A stretch of 64,000 nucleotides of DNA, taken from Symbiotaphrina buchneri (lineage: Eukaryota; Ascomycota; Symbiotaphrinales; Symbiotaphrinaceae). Under the pieces are notes generated by a model. The model searched no databases. It saw only the letters and a program-made list of their open reading frames with translations, and had not been told where the DNA came from. The DNA lies in contig BCIG01000001.1 of the NCBI GenBank assembly GCA_001599915.1, positions 620,001 through 684,000 on the forward strand, read 5' to 3'. Of the stretch, positions 27,612 through 38,166 are shown piece after piece (the first letter of the stretch is position 1; the number at the start of each line of letters is the position of its first letter). Position numbers and translations under genes: made by a program.

Positions 27612-30192
27612 CTAATCCACCACCCCCTGCGGCAGAATAGAAACATAATCCAACGGCGCGGGCTCGACGCCATCCGGCGTGCCCACAATCTTGAGGGTAT
27701 CTCCCTTCTGGATCTTCACGCCGCGGAACGTAATGCGCGTCGCCGAGTGTCCATCCAGGTAGATCGACGGCGTATGACCAAGCGTATCCTCGGTATTGCC
27801 GATCCACTGCCCGACGAGCGCGTCGTTGAGGAAGAGCTGCCACTGCGCCTTGCCGCCGTAGAGGTCGTAGTAATTAACCGCGACATCATACATGCCAGAC
27901 GCAGCCTCGAGCTGGGCGCTTGCCGTGCCGACTGTGGAGTTCGTCGCTGTGACGATGGCGGTGTAGTTGGATGCCGTCTCGAAGGGGCTGACGGCGTACG
28001 GCACGTAGCCCGTCAGCGTCATGTCCTCGGCTTCGATCCGGTAAGGGTGGTTGCCCACGCGGTTGGCCTCGTCGGGGATGCCCGAGAGGTTCCAGTAGAA
28101 GTTGCTGATGGCGTCGCGCCAGACGATCGAGTGCCCGGCTTGGTAGGTTTGCCGGAAGAGGACTTCGTTGTACCGCTCGTCGTCGACGAGGCCTTTGAGC
28201 GACTCCCAGAGCGTCACGAAGGTTTGGGCGGTGGAGGCGCCGCTGTAGTGCGCGTTGTAGAAGTGTTGGATTACGGTTTCGCCCGAGTGCAGACGTTGCG
28301 TGTAGTTCACGTGGTGGAACCACAGAAGGAGATTGTCAGGCGTCGTCTCGAGGTTTTCGTACATCTCGAAGATCTCGGGAGGATACTGGCCAGAGAAGCC
28401 GGTGCCGTTCGAGACTGTACGATCCATTCCAATGGTCGTATGATCCGCACGAGTCCATTGGCCCCAGCCGTTGTTGTCCTGAGATTGGGGATTCGGTCCG
28501 TAGTGAGTGTATAGAATGTCCGTCAAGGTCTGGATTCCAAGGTTGCCGCTATAGTTCTCATAGGCTGGCCATGATTCCATCGACATTTGCGTGATGGTGT
28601 CAACGACTCGTGGATCAATCCCGAAGGTAAGCCGGATCCAGTCTTGAAGGATGCTTTCAGGATCCTGGGCCGCATCCCAAGCCAAGCGACCGTAGGAATA
28701 CAAATTCGACATCGCCAAGTGACTTCCCAGCCAGGTTGTGTTGGTGCCAACGTTGGTGACAGCCGCCGAGCCTCCTAATGGCCGGTTGATGCGCTCGCCA
28801 GAGATGATGTCGCGGACCACTGAAGACTGATTGTCCACACGGAGATCAAAGTCCAGAACCGTCTTCCAAAGGGGTGGAAGGTAGACAAGATGACATTGCT
28901 GTCCCAAATACTCTTGAGCTACCTCAAGCTCGATTGCGGTATTGGTCTGGAACAAATTGGCGAAGAGAGGAGACGTAGGCTCACGGACTTGGAAATCGAT
29001 GGGGCCATATTTGATCTGAATCACCACGTTATCCTCGAATTGACCATCCAGATCTTTGAAGTAATTGACTTGAGCTTTTGCGCGATCGGCCGTCCAGATA
29101 GACTCGTTGAGCTGGTCGTAGACGAACGCACGATACATGACGACGCCCCCATATGGTTGAAGTGCTTGGGCAAAGAGGTTGGCTCCCTGGGAAAGTGTGC
29201 GGTTGTAGGTTATTGGTCCAGGTGTGCCCTCAGAGTCAGCCTTGACCAGGTAGCCGGCCATATCGGGGACAGTTTGATAGAGTTGAGCGGTGACGTTGTC
29301 CCACCAGGAGATGACCGAAGGGTCAAGTTGATCGAACGTGCTGAGATTACCCTGAGGTAGACCAGCGGTGGGAGAGGCAAAATCCAAAGCAATTCCAAGT
29401 TTCACTCCGTACGGTCGGAAGACGTCGGCGATCCTACCCAGCCCTGCGATATTCTGGGGTGTTAAGATTGAGGCGTTGGCATTTACCTGCGCAGCTAGTA
29501 AGAATCGATGTGTAAAGTGAGGAACAAGGGAAAACCTGACATACGTTATTGACAATGACACCGTTGACTCGCACAGAAGACAGCAGGCGCGCATATTCGG
29601 CGGCCCGGGTCAAATTACTGACGACAGTACCATTGGCGAAGAAGATGGACGGCCCACCGTATCCACGCTCAATGCTTCCGTCGAGATTGTCCCATTGATT
29701 GGTCCAGCGTATCGGAGCACTGGGATTGGAGGCGTAGGAAACCTGAGAGAAATTCCCCTGGGCTAGCATAGACAGGTATTCGAACGCTCCGTAGAGAGCA
29801 CCTCGCTCGTTCTGGCCAAGAATCTGAACATTCGGCCCCTTGACGCTGAGCCAGAAACCATCCTCCTCAAGCGCCGGAGTCTGAGCGGTACTGCCGGAAG
29901 CGGCATTGTATTCGTCCACGGTGCCAACAATGACGGAAGAAGAAGTGTCGCAACCGCTATGAGCGATGGTGGCCTGCTTTCCAAAGATGCCTTGAATGCC
30001 TTTTTGAAGCTCTAGGCCCGCCACATAGACAGGGCTGCTCTCCGTGCTGTTGAGCGCAACAATGCTGGAGGGCACAGCAGAATAGTCGCAACTGGCTGCT
30101 GGCAATGGCGCATAGCGCAGCCAGCCACTGATGCCATTCTCAGCGGCCACCAGGCCGAGAGACACGAGGATTAAGAAACTGCGCATCGTCAT
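27612..30192 (-). CDS. aguA: Secreted GH67 alpha-glucuronidase
   Basis: Removes 4-O-methyl-glucuronic acid from the ends of xylo-oligosaccharides outside the cell, the last step in glucuronoxylan breakdown. Exons 30192-29545 and 29486-27612 give 840 residues, matching Aspergillus AguA (841). A signal peptide MTMRSFLILVSLGLVAA opens the protein, and about 15 N-glycosylation sequons follow. The GH67 N-terminal domain (GWLRYAPLP), the catalytic barrel (RWTNQWDNLDGSIERGYGG, VNGVIVNN-VNANASILTP, YGPIDFQVREP) and the C-terminal domain are all present in order. The start is either of two Met two codons apart; both leave a workable signal peptide. A TATAAAT lies about 60 bp upstream and an XlnR-type site about 130 bp upstream, suggesting xylose induction. 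Confidence 0.95.
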
Positions 30193-30249
30193 CTGCTGGC
30201 CAGCCAAGAGCACCCTGGCCCGCCATGACTTCAGGGCCAAAATGGTCCA

Positions 30250-30255
30250 TTTATA
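30250..30255 (-). promoter_or_regulatory. Candidate TATA box of the alpha-glucuronidase gene
   Basis: TATAAA on the minus strand, about 60 bp before the start codon, a usual position for a fungal gene with a short leader. Confidence 0.5.
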
Positions 30256-30322
30256 GTCTGCCCCACGGCAATATTGATGACTGCCGGGTGTTGGAGCTTC
30301 GACGGTGGAGGCGGGTGGTTTA

Positions 30323-30329
30323 GGCTAAA
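30323..30329 (+). promoter_or_regulatory. XlnR-type binding site GGCTAAA
   Basis: An exact GGCTAAA about 130 bp before the alpha-glucuronidase start. XlnR of Aspergillus activates xylanolytic genes, including aguA, through this motif in either orientation. A related GGCTAT occurs about 20 bp further on. Confidence 0.5.
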
Positions 30330-31073
30330 GCGGGATGATTCAGGCTATAGCTCTAGTATGCTGCAGCGTGGTGCGAAGGACTTCAGCTTTTGCCTAGTGC
30401 GCGGGGAGAGTGGAGCCTGGAGTGGTGTTTCCTGGGGATGCGATGCCATGACTGCATCGGCGTTCCTGATCATCCTTTCCTTTCCCCGCAACTGGGGCGG
30501 ACCCCCATGACGTTTTTCGGCAGAATGATGCGCGCCTGAATGTGTGGGAGGGATATATATGGCGTGGGGGTAACCCCAAGCTCTTCTTGCGAATTGGTCA
30601 CCACCATTGTTGACCTGTAAGCCGTGAGACGGGGGACCCTGCCCCCTCAACTGCCGTTCAGAGAATTTCTTCCGTAATGACTTGCGCAATTATTCGCTTT
30701 GCCCGCCGTGCCTATGCCTGATGCTGTGCCTGTTTTTTTATTCGGGCCTTTTTGCTCACCCTCATGGATTGGAGCTTGAGCGGCCGAGGGACCTTCTTGC
30801 GCTATCTGCTGCTACATAGTCGTTGAGCCAAGCTTTGTGGCATTTAGCCGTGCGAGGATATCTAGTCAACTAATCTGATTGGACAATCTCCTACGGTTCC
30901 TATCGGTGCGCTAGCGTGACCACTCTTATGCTTTCTTTATCTTGGGCTGCCGAGCACCGCGCGGGGAGGGGATGTTCCAGGCTCATCGGCTCGTGTGAGT
31001 CTATCTACACCAGCATATCCTGCAGTTCAGCCTCAGCAAAGAGATTATATACGACCGGGGAGCCCAAGTCACG

Positions 31074-33252
31074 ATGGCTAAGGCCGCTGTTGAAAGAGCT
31101 GCTGACGAGACTGTGTCTTCGGTGCGGACAAGGACGGGATGCTGGACGTGCCGTTCTCGGAGGATCAAGTGTGATGGTGCCATCCCCCACTGTCCTTGTG
31201 TCATTTCCACGAGCATCTAGACTGATCGTGCCATACTTAGAGCATCGTCCATCTTGCAAACGCTGCCAACTTAAAGGCCTATCGTGTGAATACGGCTTGC
31301 GCTTGATCTGGGAAGAAGATGCCGCCGCAAAGGGCATGTGCCACGGCCGAAGTGGGGTCTGGTCCAAGCATGGCACGTCCAAGAAAGCACCTACCCAACC
31401 TGCCTCGAAGAAGAGAAGGCAGAGAGATAATGTCCCGACGCGGCCGACCATGGTACCAGTCGAGGACTGCGATGTGGTGGAACCGATGTTTCTCAACACT
31501 ACGACACGAGACCTGAAGTTGTACTTTGGCTTTGATGATCATAAGATGGTGAATACGGTCAATGGAGCTTCGCAACAGCTTGTCGGTATGGAAGTGGTAG
31601 AGGAGGCAGAGATTTATGCTGATGACCAAGAGGAAGAAGAACTGGAGCTGGTGAAAGGGCCGGCGGGAATCGAAAGACCTCTCTCTGTTCTTCCGAGCTC
31701 AGCGGCCTCCAAATTCTCATCCTATGACAGCCTACTTCTGTCATATTACGAGGCGGTCATCTGCAGCTCTTCGACATTAATGGATGACGAAGTCAATAAT
31801 CCTTATCGCCATGTCATCCTCCCGATGGCGATTCAGTCTAACTGTCTCTACCATGCTACGCTTGCGATAGCCGCAAACCATATGCGGCTGGGCAATCCCG
31901 AATATGGTGTGGTCGCATTGGAGCACAGGGGCCTTGCTCTGAAGGCTTTGCGGAATATTTTGCGGAGTGGACGAGAAGAATATGACGAAGTCATGGCACT
32001 CGTGCTCATGCTTTGTTGGTTCGAGGTAAATGACATTGTTCTATTCCTCTCCTGTCACGGCCAATGCTAATTGTCTCTCTCATAGATTTCGGACGGCTGT
32101 CGTCCTACTTGGGTCATGCATCTCAATGGTTATCGTGGGCTGATGACAAAATGGCAGCAGTCCTCTTCCTGCCACAACTCGACACTAAGCCAGCATCTAG
32201 GCAACTTCTTCAGCAGATACTTCGCGTACCATCTAGTATTAGCGAAGACAGCATTCGCCGTTGAGGATGTCCTATCTACACCGAATCCCGTCTCACCGTC
32301 GACACCTTCATCTGCGCCTGAGTCATCTTGTTCCCCAACGCCGAGCATGTCTTCGTCCGAATCAGCTTCATCTACCACGGCAGTCGAAGCGGTCTGCACC
32401 TCCACTGAACTTCTTTCACTCACCATGTCACTGGACACACTTGATCAGATAGATCCCTATACCGGCTTCAGTAACAGCCTGCTTCTTCTCATCAACGAGA
32501 TTGCCGACCTCGCTAGAAAGCCTCTCCCATCAAGCACCTCCAGCCCATCAAATCCAGACGACAAGCTCCAAGACGTCCTCCTGACGGCTCAGAGGATCAA
32601 GAAATCCCTCGAAACGCTCCAACAACTCCCTCCGCCGCCACCCAAGCGACACATTCCGCCCTCCTCACATCTCGCAGCCGAAGAATCGCAGCGCCAGAGA
32701 GCACTCATCGCAACCGCCGAAGCGCACCGCCTCGCCGCCCTGATCTTCCTACACGAAGCCTGCACGCCCCTGAACCCCTCCACTCCTGTCTCCCTCCTTC
32801 CCACCAGCAGCGAGGACACTCACCACCCCCTTCCCATCCTCACCCCCCAAACAAAAACATCCTACACGACCTCCATCCTCTCCCTCGTCTCCTTCATCAC
32901 AACACACTACCTCACCGCCGCCTTCCCACTCTGGCCACTCTTCATCGCCGCGTGCTGCCTCTCCCCCGACTCCGAAGCCAGCAGCCGCGTCGAGGTCCTG
33001 CGGATCTTCGAGGCTGCGGAGGCGAGGAAGCGGTTTGGGAATATTAAGCCGGCGCGCGAGGTCGTCGAGATGGTTTGGAGACAGAAGGATTTGGCGTGGG
33101 ATGAGGTGGAGGGGAGGAGTGGGAGGAAGAGGAAGAGGGAGAGGAATGCGGAGAAGGAGGAGGAGGGGGGAAAGGAGAGGCAAGGCCAGAGGAGGTTTGA
33201 GTGGGAGAGGGCCATGGCGATGTTGGGCGGTTGGAAGGTTAGTTTGACTTGA
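31074..33252 (+). CDS. Zn2Cys6 fungal transcription factor
   Basis: Nuclear DNA-binding regulator. Exons 31074-31176, 31241-32025 and 32086-33252 give 684 residues. After splicing, cysteines at residues 23, 26, 33, 40, 43 and 50 fit the zinc-cluster spacing C-x2-C-x6-C-x6-C-x2-C-x6-C exactly, which strongly supports the first intron; unspliced, the frame reaches a stop. A basic Lys/Arg segment (KKRRQRD) follows as linker or nuclear signal. The middle and C-terminal regions (SYYEAVICSSSTLMDDEVNN, VMALVLMLCWFEISDGCRP) resemble the fungal-specific regulatory domain of the Fungal_trans_2 type. The C terminus is Arg/Lys/Glu-rich. It is divergently placed from the alpha-glucuronidase, so a local regulatory link is possible but not shown. 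Target genes are unknown. Confidence 0.88.
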
Positions 33253-33464
33253 GCAGGCTTGGTGCGGGTGAAAGTGACGGGATCGCGGGGGTAATCCACT
33301 GGTGTCTTGCCGTTATGGGTCTGGAGACTGAGTTATTGGCCAAGGAACAGGTATCATGGTGGCTTCTGCTTTTCCAGCGAGTATTTCTATATACTCTATG
33401 ACACCATTCAAAGACCGGAGAATATGCACCTCGCTCCCATCTATATCCCAAAAACATCTCTACT

Positions 33465-34754
33465 CTACAACTGCGCCGTTCTCGTCTCCCTTGCCCTCCG
33501 GCCCTTCCAGCCCGTCAGATCCTTGAGCTCCAGCTCCGGATCCAGATGCGCCAAGTTCTTCACCTTTACCTCCTCACCGGCCCTCCACCGCCAAGCACGC
33601 GCGATGTTCTCATCCAATTTCCCCTCCAGCATATCCACGATATACCTCCCCAGCACAGGCAAGAACTTAAACCCATGGGCGGAGCCACCCGTCGCAAGGA
33701 ATAGGCGCTTGCGCGCGGGATGCGGGGCTATGAGGAAATGTCTGTCGGCAGTATCCGCGTCCCAGCAGATCCGCGTGAAGCAGAAAGGCCGGTCTGCCAG
33801 CTCGGGCAGGACGCGGCGGAGGTTGCGGCGCATGGTGCGCTCGATCTCGAGGGGCAGGTCGTCGGCTGGGTGGGCGACGAAGGTGTGCGGCACGGAGGTG
33901 GTGATGTGCGTGGTAGGGTGAGTCTGTGTGTTGGTGATGAAGATGCTGTGCGCCATTTTGAAGATGCCGTCGGCGGAGGGGGGGAAGAAGTACCCCAGCT
34001 CGAGGTTGTCGAGGATCGGCATGGATGCGTAGTGGCGTGTCTCGGAGGGCGTGAGCTGGATGTGTGCGACGCTGTGGCCTTTGGATGTGAGTTGCCCGGA
34101 GAGGTCGAGGAGAGATGACGTCCATGCGCCGGTGGCTAGCACGACCAGGTCGGCGGTGTGGACTGTCCCGTCGTGCGTGATGACGCCGGTGCATTCTCCC
34201 GCTGGACCGTATAGCAGCTCTTTCATGTAGCCAGCGTTACCAGTGACATATTCCACGCCGTTCTCCTGCGCGGCGAGAGCCATACGCGCAACAGCTTCCC
34301 CAGACGCAGCCCACCCCGCAGTAGGGTTCCATACGCTGATGTTCCAGCCATCAAAGCGGCCCTTGAAGACGGGAAAGCGCTGCCGTATCTGCTCCGGCGA
34401 CAGGCGCTCGAGTCCCTTCACGCCCAACCGCTCGCATGTCTCTATGGATCCTTCGACAAACGGTATCGACAGGTCTTGGGCGCCTAGGATCCAGCCAGGC
34501 TTGTGATACAGACCTCGAAACAGCTCCCACGACTCCCAGGCTTCGATCGACTCGATCCCTAGAGCTGCGTATAAGGGCTCATTGTAATCTGAGCGGATGA
34601 TCTTCGAGATGTCTGTTGACGCGGCGTCCACTGAAGGAGTAGCGTAGCGGTCCAGTACTCGCACGTTCCTGTATCCTCGCTGTGCAAGGTGATATGCGGT
34701 GGAAGTGCCAAAGGCTCCAGCGCCGACGATGAGGATGCTCGAATCCAGGTCCAT
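33465..34754 (-). CDS. FAD-dependent amine oxidase of the amadoriase / sarcosine oxidase family
   Basis: Intronless, 429 residues. The DAO-type flavoenzyme oxidises a C-N bond with release of hydrogen peroxide. An N-terminal dinucleotide fold, ILIVGAGAFGTSTAYHLAQR, begins at residue 8. RICWDADTADRHFLI near residue 345 holds the cysteine that aligns with the covalent FAD-binding Cys315 of monomeric sarcosine oxidase. LFLATGGSAHGFKFLPVLG is the C-terminal FAD-binding block shared by fructosyl-amino-acid oxidases. Length and blocks fit fungal amadoriase, saccharopine oxidase and sarcosine oxidase, and the substrate cannot be told from sequence alone. The C terminus AQL is a weak variant of a peroxisomal signal, where known amadoriases often end in a clearer one. 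Convergent with the zinc-cluster gene (212 bp between stops). Confidence 0.88.
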   Translation of the reverse strand: MDLDSSILIVGAGAFGTSTAYHLAQRGYRNVRVLDRYATPSVDAASTDISKIIRSDYNEPLYAALGIESIEAWESWELFRGLYHKPGWILGAQDLSIPFVEGSIETCERLGVKGLERLSPEQIRQRFPVFKGRFDGWNISVWNPTAGWAASGEAVARMALAAQENGVEYVTGNAGYMKELLYGPAGECTGVITHDGTVHTADLVVLATGAWTSSLLDLSGQLTSKGHSVAHIQLTPSETRHYASMPILDNLELGYFFPPSADGIFKMAHSIFITNTQTHPTTHITTSVPHTFVAHPADDLPLEIERTMRRNLRRVLPELADRPFCFTRICWDADTADRHFLIAPHPARKRLFLATGGSAHGFKFLPVLGRYIVDMLEGKLDENIARAWRWRAGEEVKVKNLAHLDPELELKDLTGWKGRRARETRTAQL

Positions 34755-35653
34755 TTTAGGGGGTCCAATGCAGGTCTCTGAAGCTGTATGCCCACCTTCG
34801 TCAGAGCTGCAATGACACCCTTATGTTTGGTCTCAATGACTGAGGGCTGTATAGTTCAAACCACCATCAGACAATCTGAAAGACCATAGTCAACTCAGCC
34901 CTTTCCTGGTACATGGCAAGGAAGGGTCGTGGAGAACCTCGAGTTCTGCAGTTCACCCACTTGACCTCGCATCGAGCTTCCATGAGGTCGTACCTTCGAT
35001 AGCCTTGGGCCACAGCTTGTCTCGGTCAGATCTGGGCCCGTGCTGGACGTCTTACGAATTCCCTTAGCCCAGTGCAGTGGGTCAGATTCGCCGGACTCGC
35101 CTCCACCTTCATGCTGGACCTCTTCACGATCCCTGAGAGCCCGCCCCGCAGACGCTAAGGCGGGAGCTTGCAAGGGAGGCTGGCTTAGCTGTATCCGTGC
35201 GGACCGAAGTAAAGAACGAGTACCAAAGCACCTACAGTTCACAAGTTGAGGTATGATAGGCAGTCGGTCCGGTTCCGACATTGTGCGTGAAGTTTCGGAG
35301 AAGAGCGATGGCGGCCTGACGTGCCGACGACCCCTCCCTTCTCCTCGACCTGCCTGTCCGTACCTTTGGAGATGCGCACAGACCGTACAGGAGATCGTTT
35401 CCGACGAACCAACCAAGTGCGCGGGATTATCATCCTCGACTGACCTGGGAACAATAGAGCCTCATCTCGAACGGATATAACGTCGCGAGTATGACTCGGC
35501 CAAATGACCAAAAGGGCGGTGATGGACTGGTTTTGCAAGCGAAGTTAAGTTTGAGACTGCCAGATCGTAACAGCCATGGCTACGACTCGGAAATCAGAGC
35601 TGCGTGAATATTAAAGAGCCAGGGAATGGAATTGATCTCTGCACATTCAATTT
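34755..35653. other. Upstream region of the flavoenzyme gene, no gene seen
   Basis: About 900 bp with overlapping short frames on both strands, none with a start, intron pattern or motif that supports a gene. It contains the flavoenzyme promoter. Confidence 0.45.
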
Positions 35654-36164
35654 AGGTAATCGGTAATGGCACGCCCCTGTTTTTGGTTACCACACGCCCC
35701 TCTCATCTATTCATCGTAACATATCTATCTGCAATCTCATCTATCGACATCGTATCATATCTATCCATATATCCCACCTGCCTGCGTCGTACTGTATCTA
35801 TCTGCCCGTATATTAACATCATAGTCTATCTACATCTTATCTCATCTATCCGGTTAATCTTTATGACAGACAGATCGATCAACAATAACCTGATCCAGGA
35901 CAACATATATCAGATCTATCTGTATATTAACATCATATTATATTTTATCTACCTGTACATCAACATTGTATCTCATATTATATTAATCTGGTTTATCCCC
36001 GTGATGGTTGGACCGATTAATCGATCAATCAATCAAGGGCGTCAGCTTACATGTTCACATTTCTATCCGTATATCAAAGTGGGATTAGCCTGCACGGTCC
36101 ACGCTTTTTTGTATGAGAGGGGCGTGCAGTTATCGAAATAGGGGCGTGCCATTACCGATTACCT
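35654..36164. mobile_element. Non-autonomous DNA transposon (MITE-like), 511 bp
   Basis: Terminal inverted repeats of 52-53 bp are plain: 35654-35706 and, reverse-complemented, 36113-36164. The outer 25 bases, starting aggtaatcggtaatggcacg, are identical, and so is an inner 14-base block ending ctctcat. The 14-15 bases between them have diverged. Each end holds two copies of the subterminal motif cacgcccct. Flanks tcaattt (35647-35653) and tcagttt (36165-36171) look like a 7-bp target duplication with one mismatch. The interior is AT-rich, with diverged repeats of an atctatctg-tatattaacat unit, and encodes no transposase. It sits 190 bp past the 3' end of the MFS gene. Confidence 0.85.
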
Positions 36165-36353
36165 TCAGTTTGTCAACTGTACAAGCTTGCATGAACCACA
36201 TCTAACGCCCAAATTGACTGCCTTCCTAAGCAACACATACAGCCTCTGAGATCAAGGTCCACACCCTACTGAATGCGCCCTAGGGCACGGATATCTACAG
36301 CTGTAAAGAAAGGGGCCTGACCAGACAGACTGTAACCAATCACTCGCTGCCGC

Positions 36354-38166
36354 TTAATAGGTGTAGCGGAACAGCTTCTTCTCCTTGTCCGTCATGTCAG
36401 AGAAAGCTTCAGCTTCATCGTGATGACCATCGGTCTTGATTGCCTCGTCCTTCTTCTTGTTGTCCCTCCAGCAGAGGTACCCATAGCCCAAGATAGCAAA
36501 AATAGCAACAACAACGCAGGCCAGCAGCCCTGAGTAACCGTGCGAGTAGTTTGGTGCGTCAGATGCGCGGAAGACTTGTGGTCCTGCAGAGCTGTTAGCT
36601 ACAAGTCTCTAGCTCTCTTGGGTAAGCGATGCACGTACCGAGAATATTACCCAAGCAGTAAGACAGGAAGAAAATTGCGTTCATGGTAACTTTCTTGGAA
36701 TGTCCTGATGTGTTGGCCATCGGAAGTGATGTCGAGAGCACATAAGGAGCCCAGTACGTGTAAAAGACGTAGTATGCAGCCAAAAGACCGTGCTTGTTGC
36801 TGCGTGGTAGCTTCCACATCAGAATGGCGCATATCATCGTGATTAAGTTGGCCACAGCTGTGACAATGCAACGCGAGTTTGGCACCTTGGAGCAGAGATA
36901 GGCAAGGATCCAGCTCCATACTGTTGCGAGCACACCTGTCGGAATTCCAAGAAGGGTGGTGATCAAGGCGGAGTAGCCCAACCCAGAGACGATGATAGCA
37001 GCAAAGGTAATGAGACCACCTGGTGGACTTGTAAGCACTGCTAGGACAATCTGGGCCAATCGATTGACTCACCATTAGGAATGTTCTGAGCAACGGCAAA
37101 TACGGCGAGGAACCAGGTCTTTGGGTCCATAAGGCACTCCCGCACCTGGTACCATTTGATCTTCTTGTCCTCCACGCCTGTGTTGTTGTCCTTGACACGC
37201 TCAAGCACAACAAGCTTCTCGCGGTCTGACATGTACCAGCATTTGAGCGGGTTGTCTGGAAGGAAGATCCATAGGACAATGGACCACAGAAGAGAAAAGG
37301 CTCCAAGGACCAGGAACAGCAGACGCCAAGGGTGGAGGCTGGTATGGGTATGACCAATGCCGTAGCTGACAATTCCTGAGAAGATCGAGCTGAACTGACT
37401 GAACCAACAGGCGATCCTCATAGGATGCTCTTCAGTCTTCCACCACATGACCGTGATAATGGTCGCTACAGGGAAGATGACTGCTTCGAGCATACCCATG
37501 AAGAACCTCACGGCAAGAAGGCCACCATAGTTGTGCGTTGCCTGATACAAATCAGTCATTGCCCTTTAAGCCATGCATGAATGTAAAACAAGATCGTAAC
37601 GTATCAAGCTGTCAAACAATGCAAGTGAGGAAATGGATACTTACAGCTGTACATAGCATAAGAGCGGCCCATCCGAACACTGTACCAGCAAAGAACTTGC
37701 CTACAGGTAGGCGCTGGATAAGAAGCGCAGCAGGGTACTCGAATGCAAGATATCTACGTGTCTAGTTAGCCAAGAAGGTACAACATTTTAGATTTTAGAA
37801 ATTTCAATCTCACCCAAAGTAGAAGATTGAGCCAACCCAGTTGAAGTCATTCCCGACGAGATGAGTATCCGTCTTCATGCCATAGATAGAAGCATTGGAA
37901 ATGATGACTTTGTCCACAGCGCCGATAATGGTCGTTATCCACAGAAGTGGCAGAATGGTCAGATCGATCTTCCAGAGCACCTTACGAGCTTCCTTGCGGC
38001 TGATGGGCTCGCTCAAGGTGGAAGCGTCCAGTCCTGCCAGGAAAGTTGCCGCGACGTCGAGATCTTTCCGAGTGGCTGCATCTTGTGGAATGACTTCCTT
38101 GATGTGGCCCAAGTCAACTGACTCGCGGGGAGCTTGAGTGACTCCGCCTTTGTCTGCCTCGGACAT
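36354..38166 (-). CDS. MFS permease of the anion:cation symporter (Dal5/allantoate permease) family
   Basis: Plasma-membrane secondary transporter for an organic anion; relatives carry allantoate, ureidosuccinate, nicotinate, pantothenate or dipeptides. Exons 38166-37814, 37753-37645, 37541-37073, 37019-36639 and 36583-36354 give 513 residues, with about twelve hydrophobic helices. RKVLWKIDLTILPLLWITTI is the first helix motif of this family, MGMLEAVIFPVATIITVMWW includes helix 5, and SDREKLVVLERVKDNNTG is the long central loop. The C-terminal tail is charged (KKKDEAIKTDGHHDEAEAF). It is divergent from the 5-oxoprolinase gene across a GATA-rich 1.3-kb region, which makes a cyclic amide or amino-acid derivative an attractive but unproven substrate. 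Confidence 0.88.

Larger units (their letters stand above)
30193..31073. promoter_or_regulatory. Shared upstream region of alpha-glucuronidase and zinc-cluster regulator
   Basis: This 881-bp divergent region carries a GGCTAAA XlnR-type site, a TATA box for the glucuronidase, and several matches to the CreA consensus SYGGRG (GCGGGG at 30401, CTGGGG near 30492, GTGGGG near 30564, and GCGGGG on the minus strand near 30484). That combination is known from xylanolytic genes: xylose induction with glucose repression. The reading is inference from short motifs. Confidence 0.5.

Noticed and set aside
35683-36141. 152-codon open frame rich in Ile, Tyr and Ser
   Set aside because: It spans the AT-rich interior and both inner ends of the inverted-repeat element; the frame is a result of its repeat composition.
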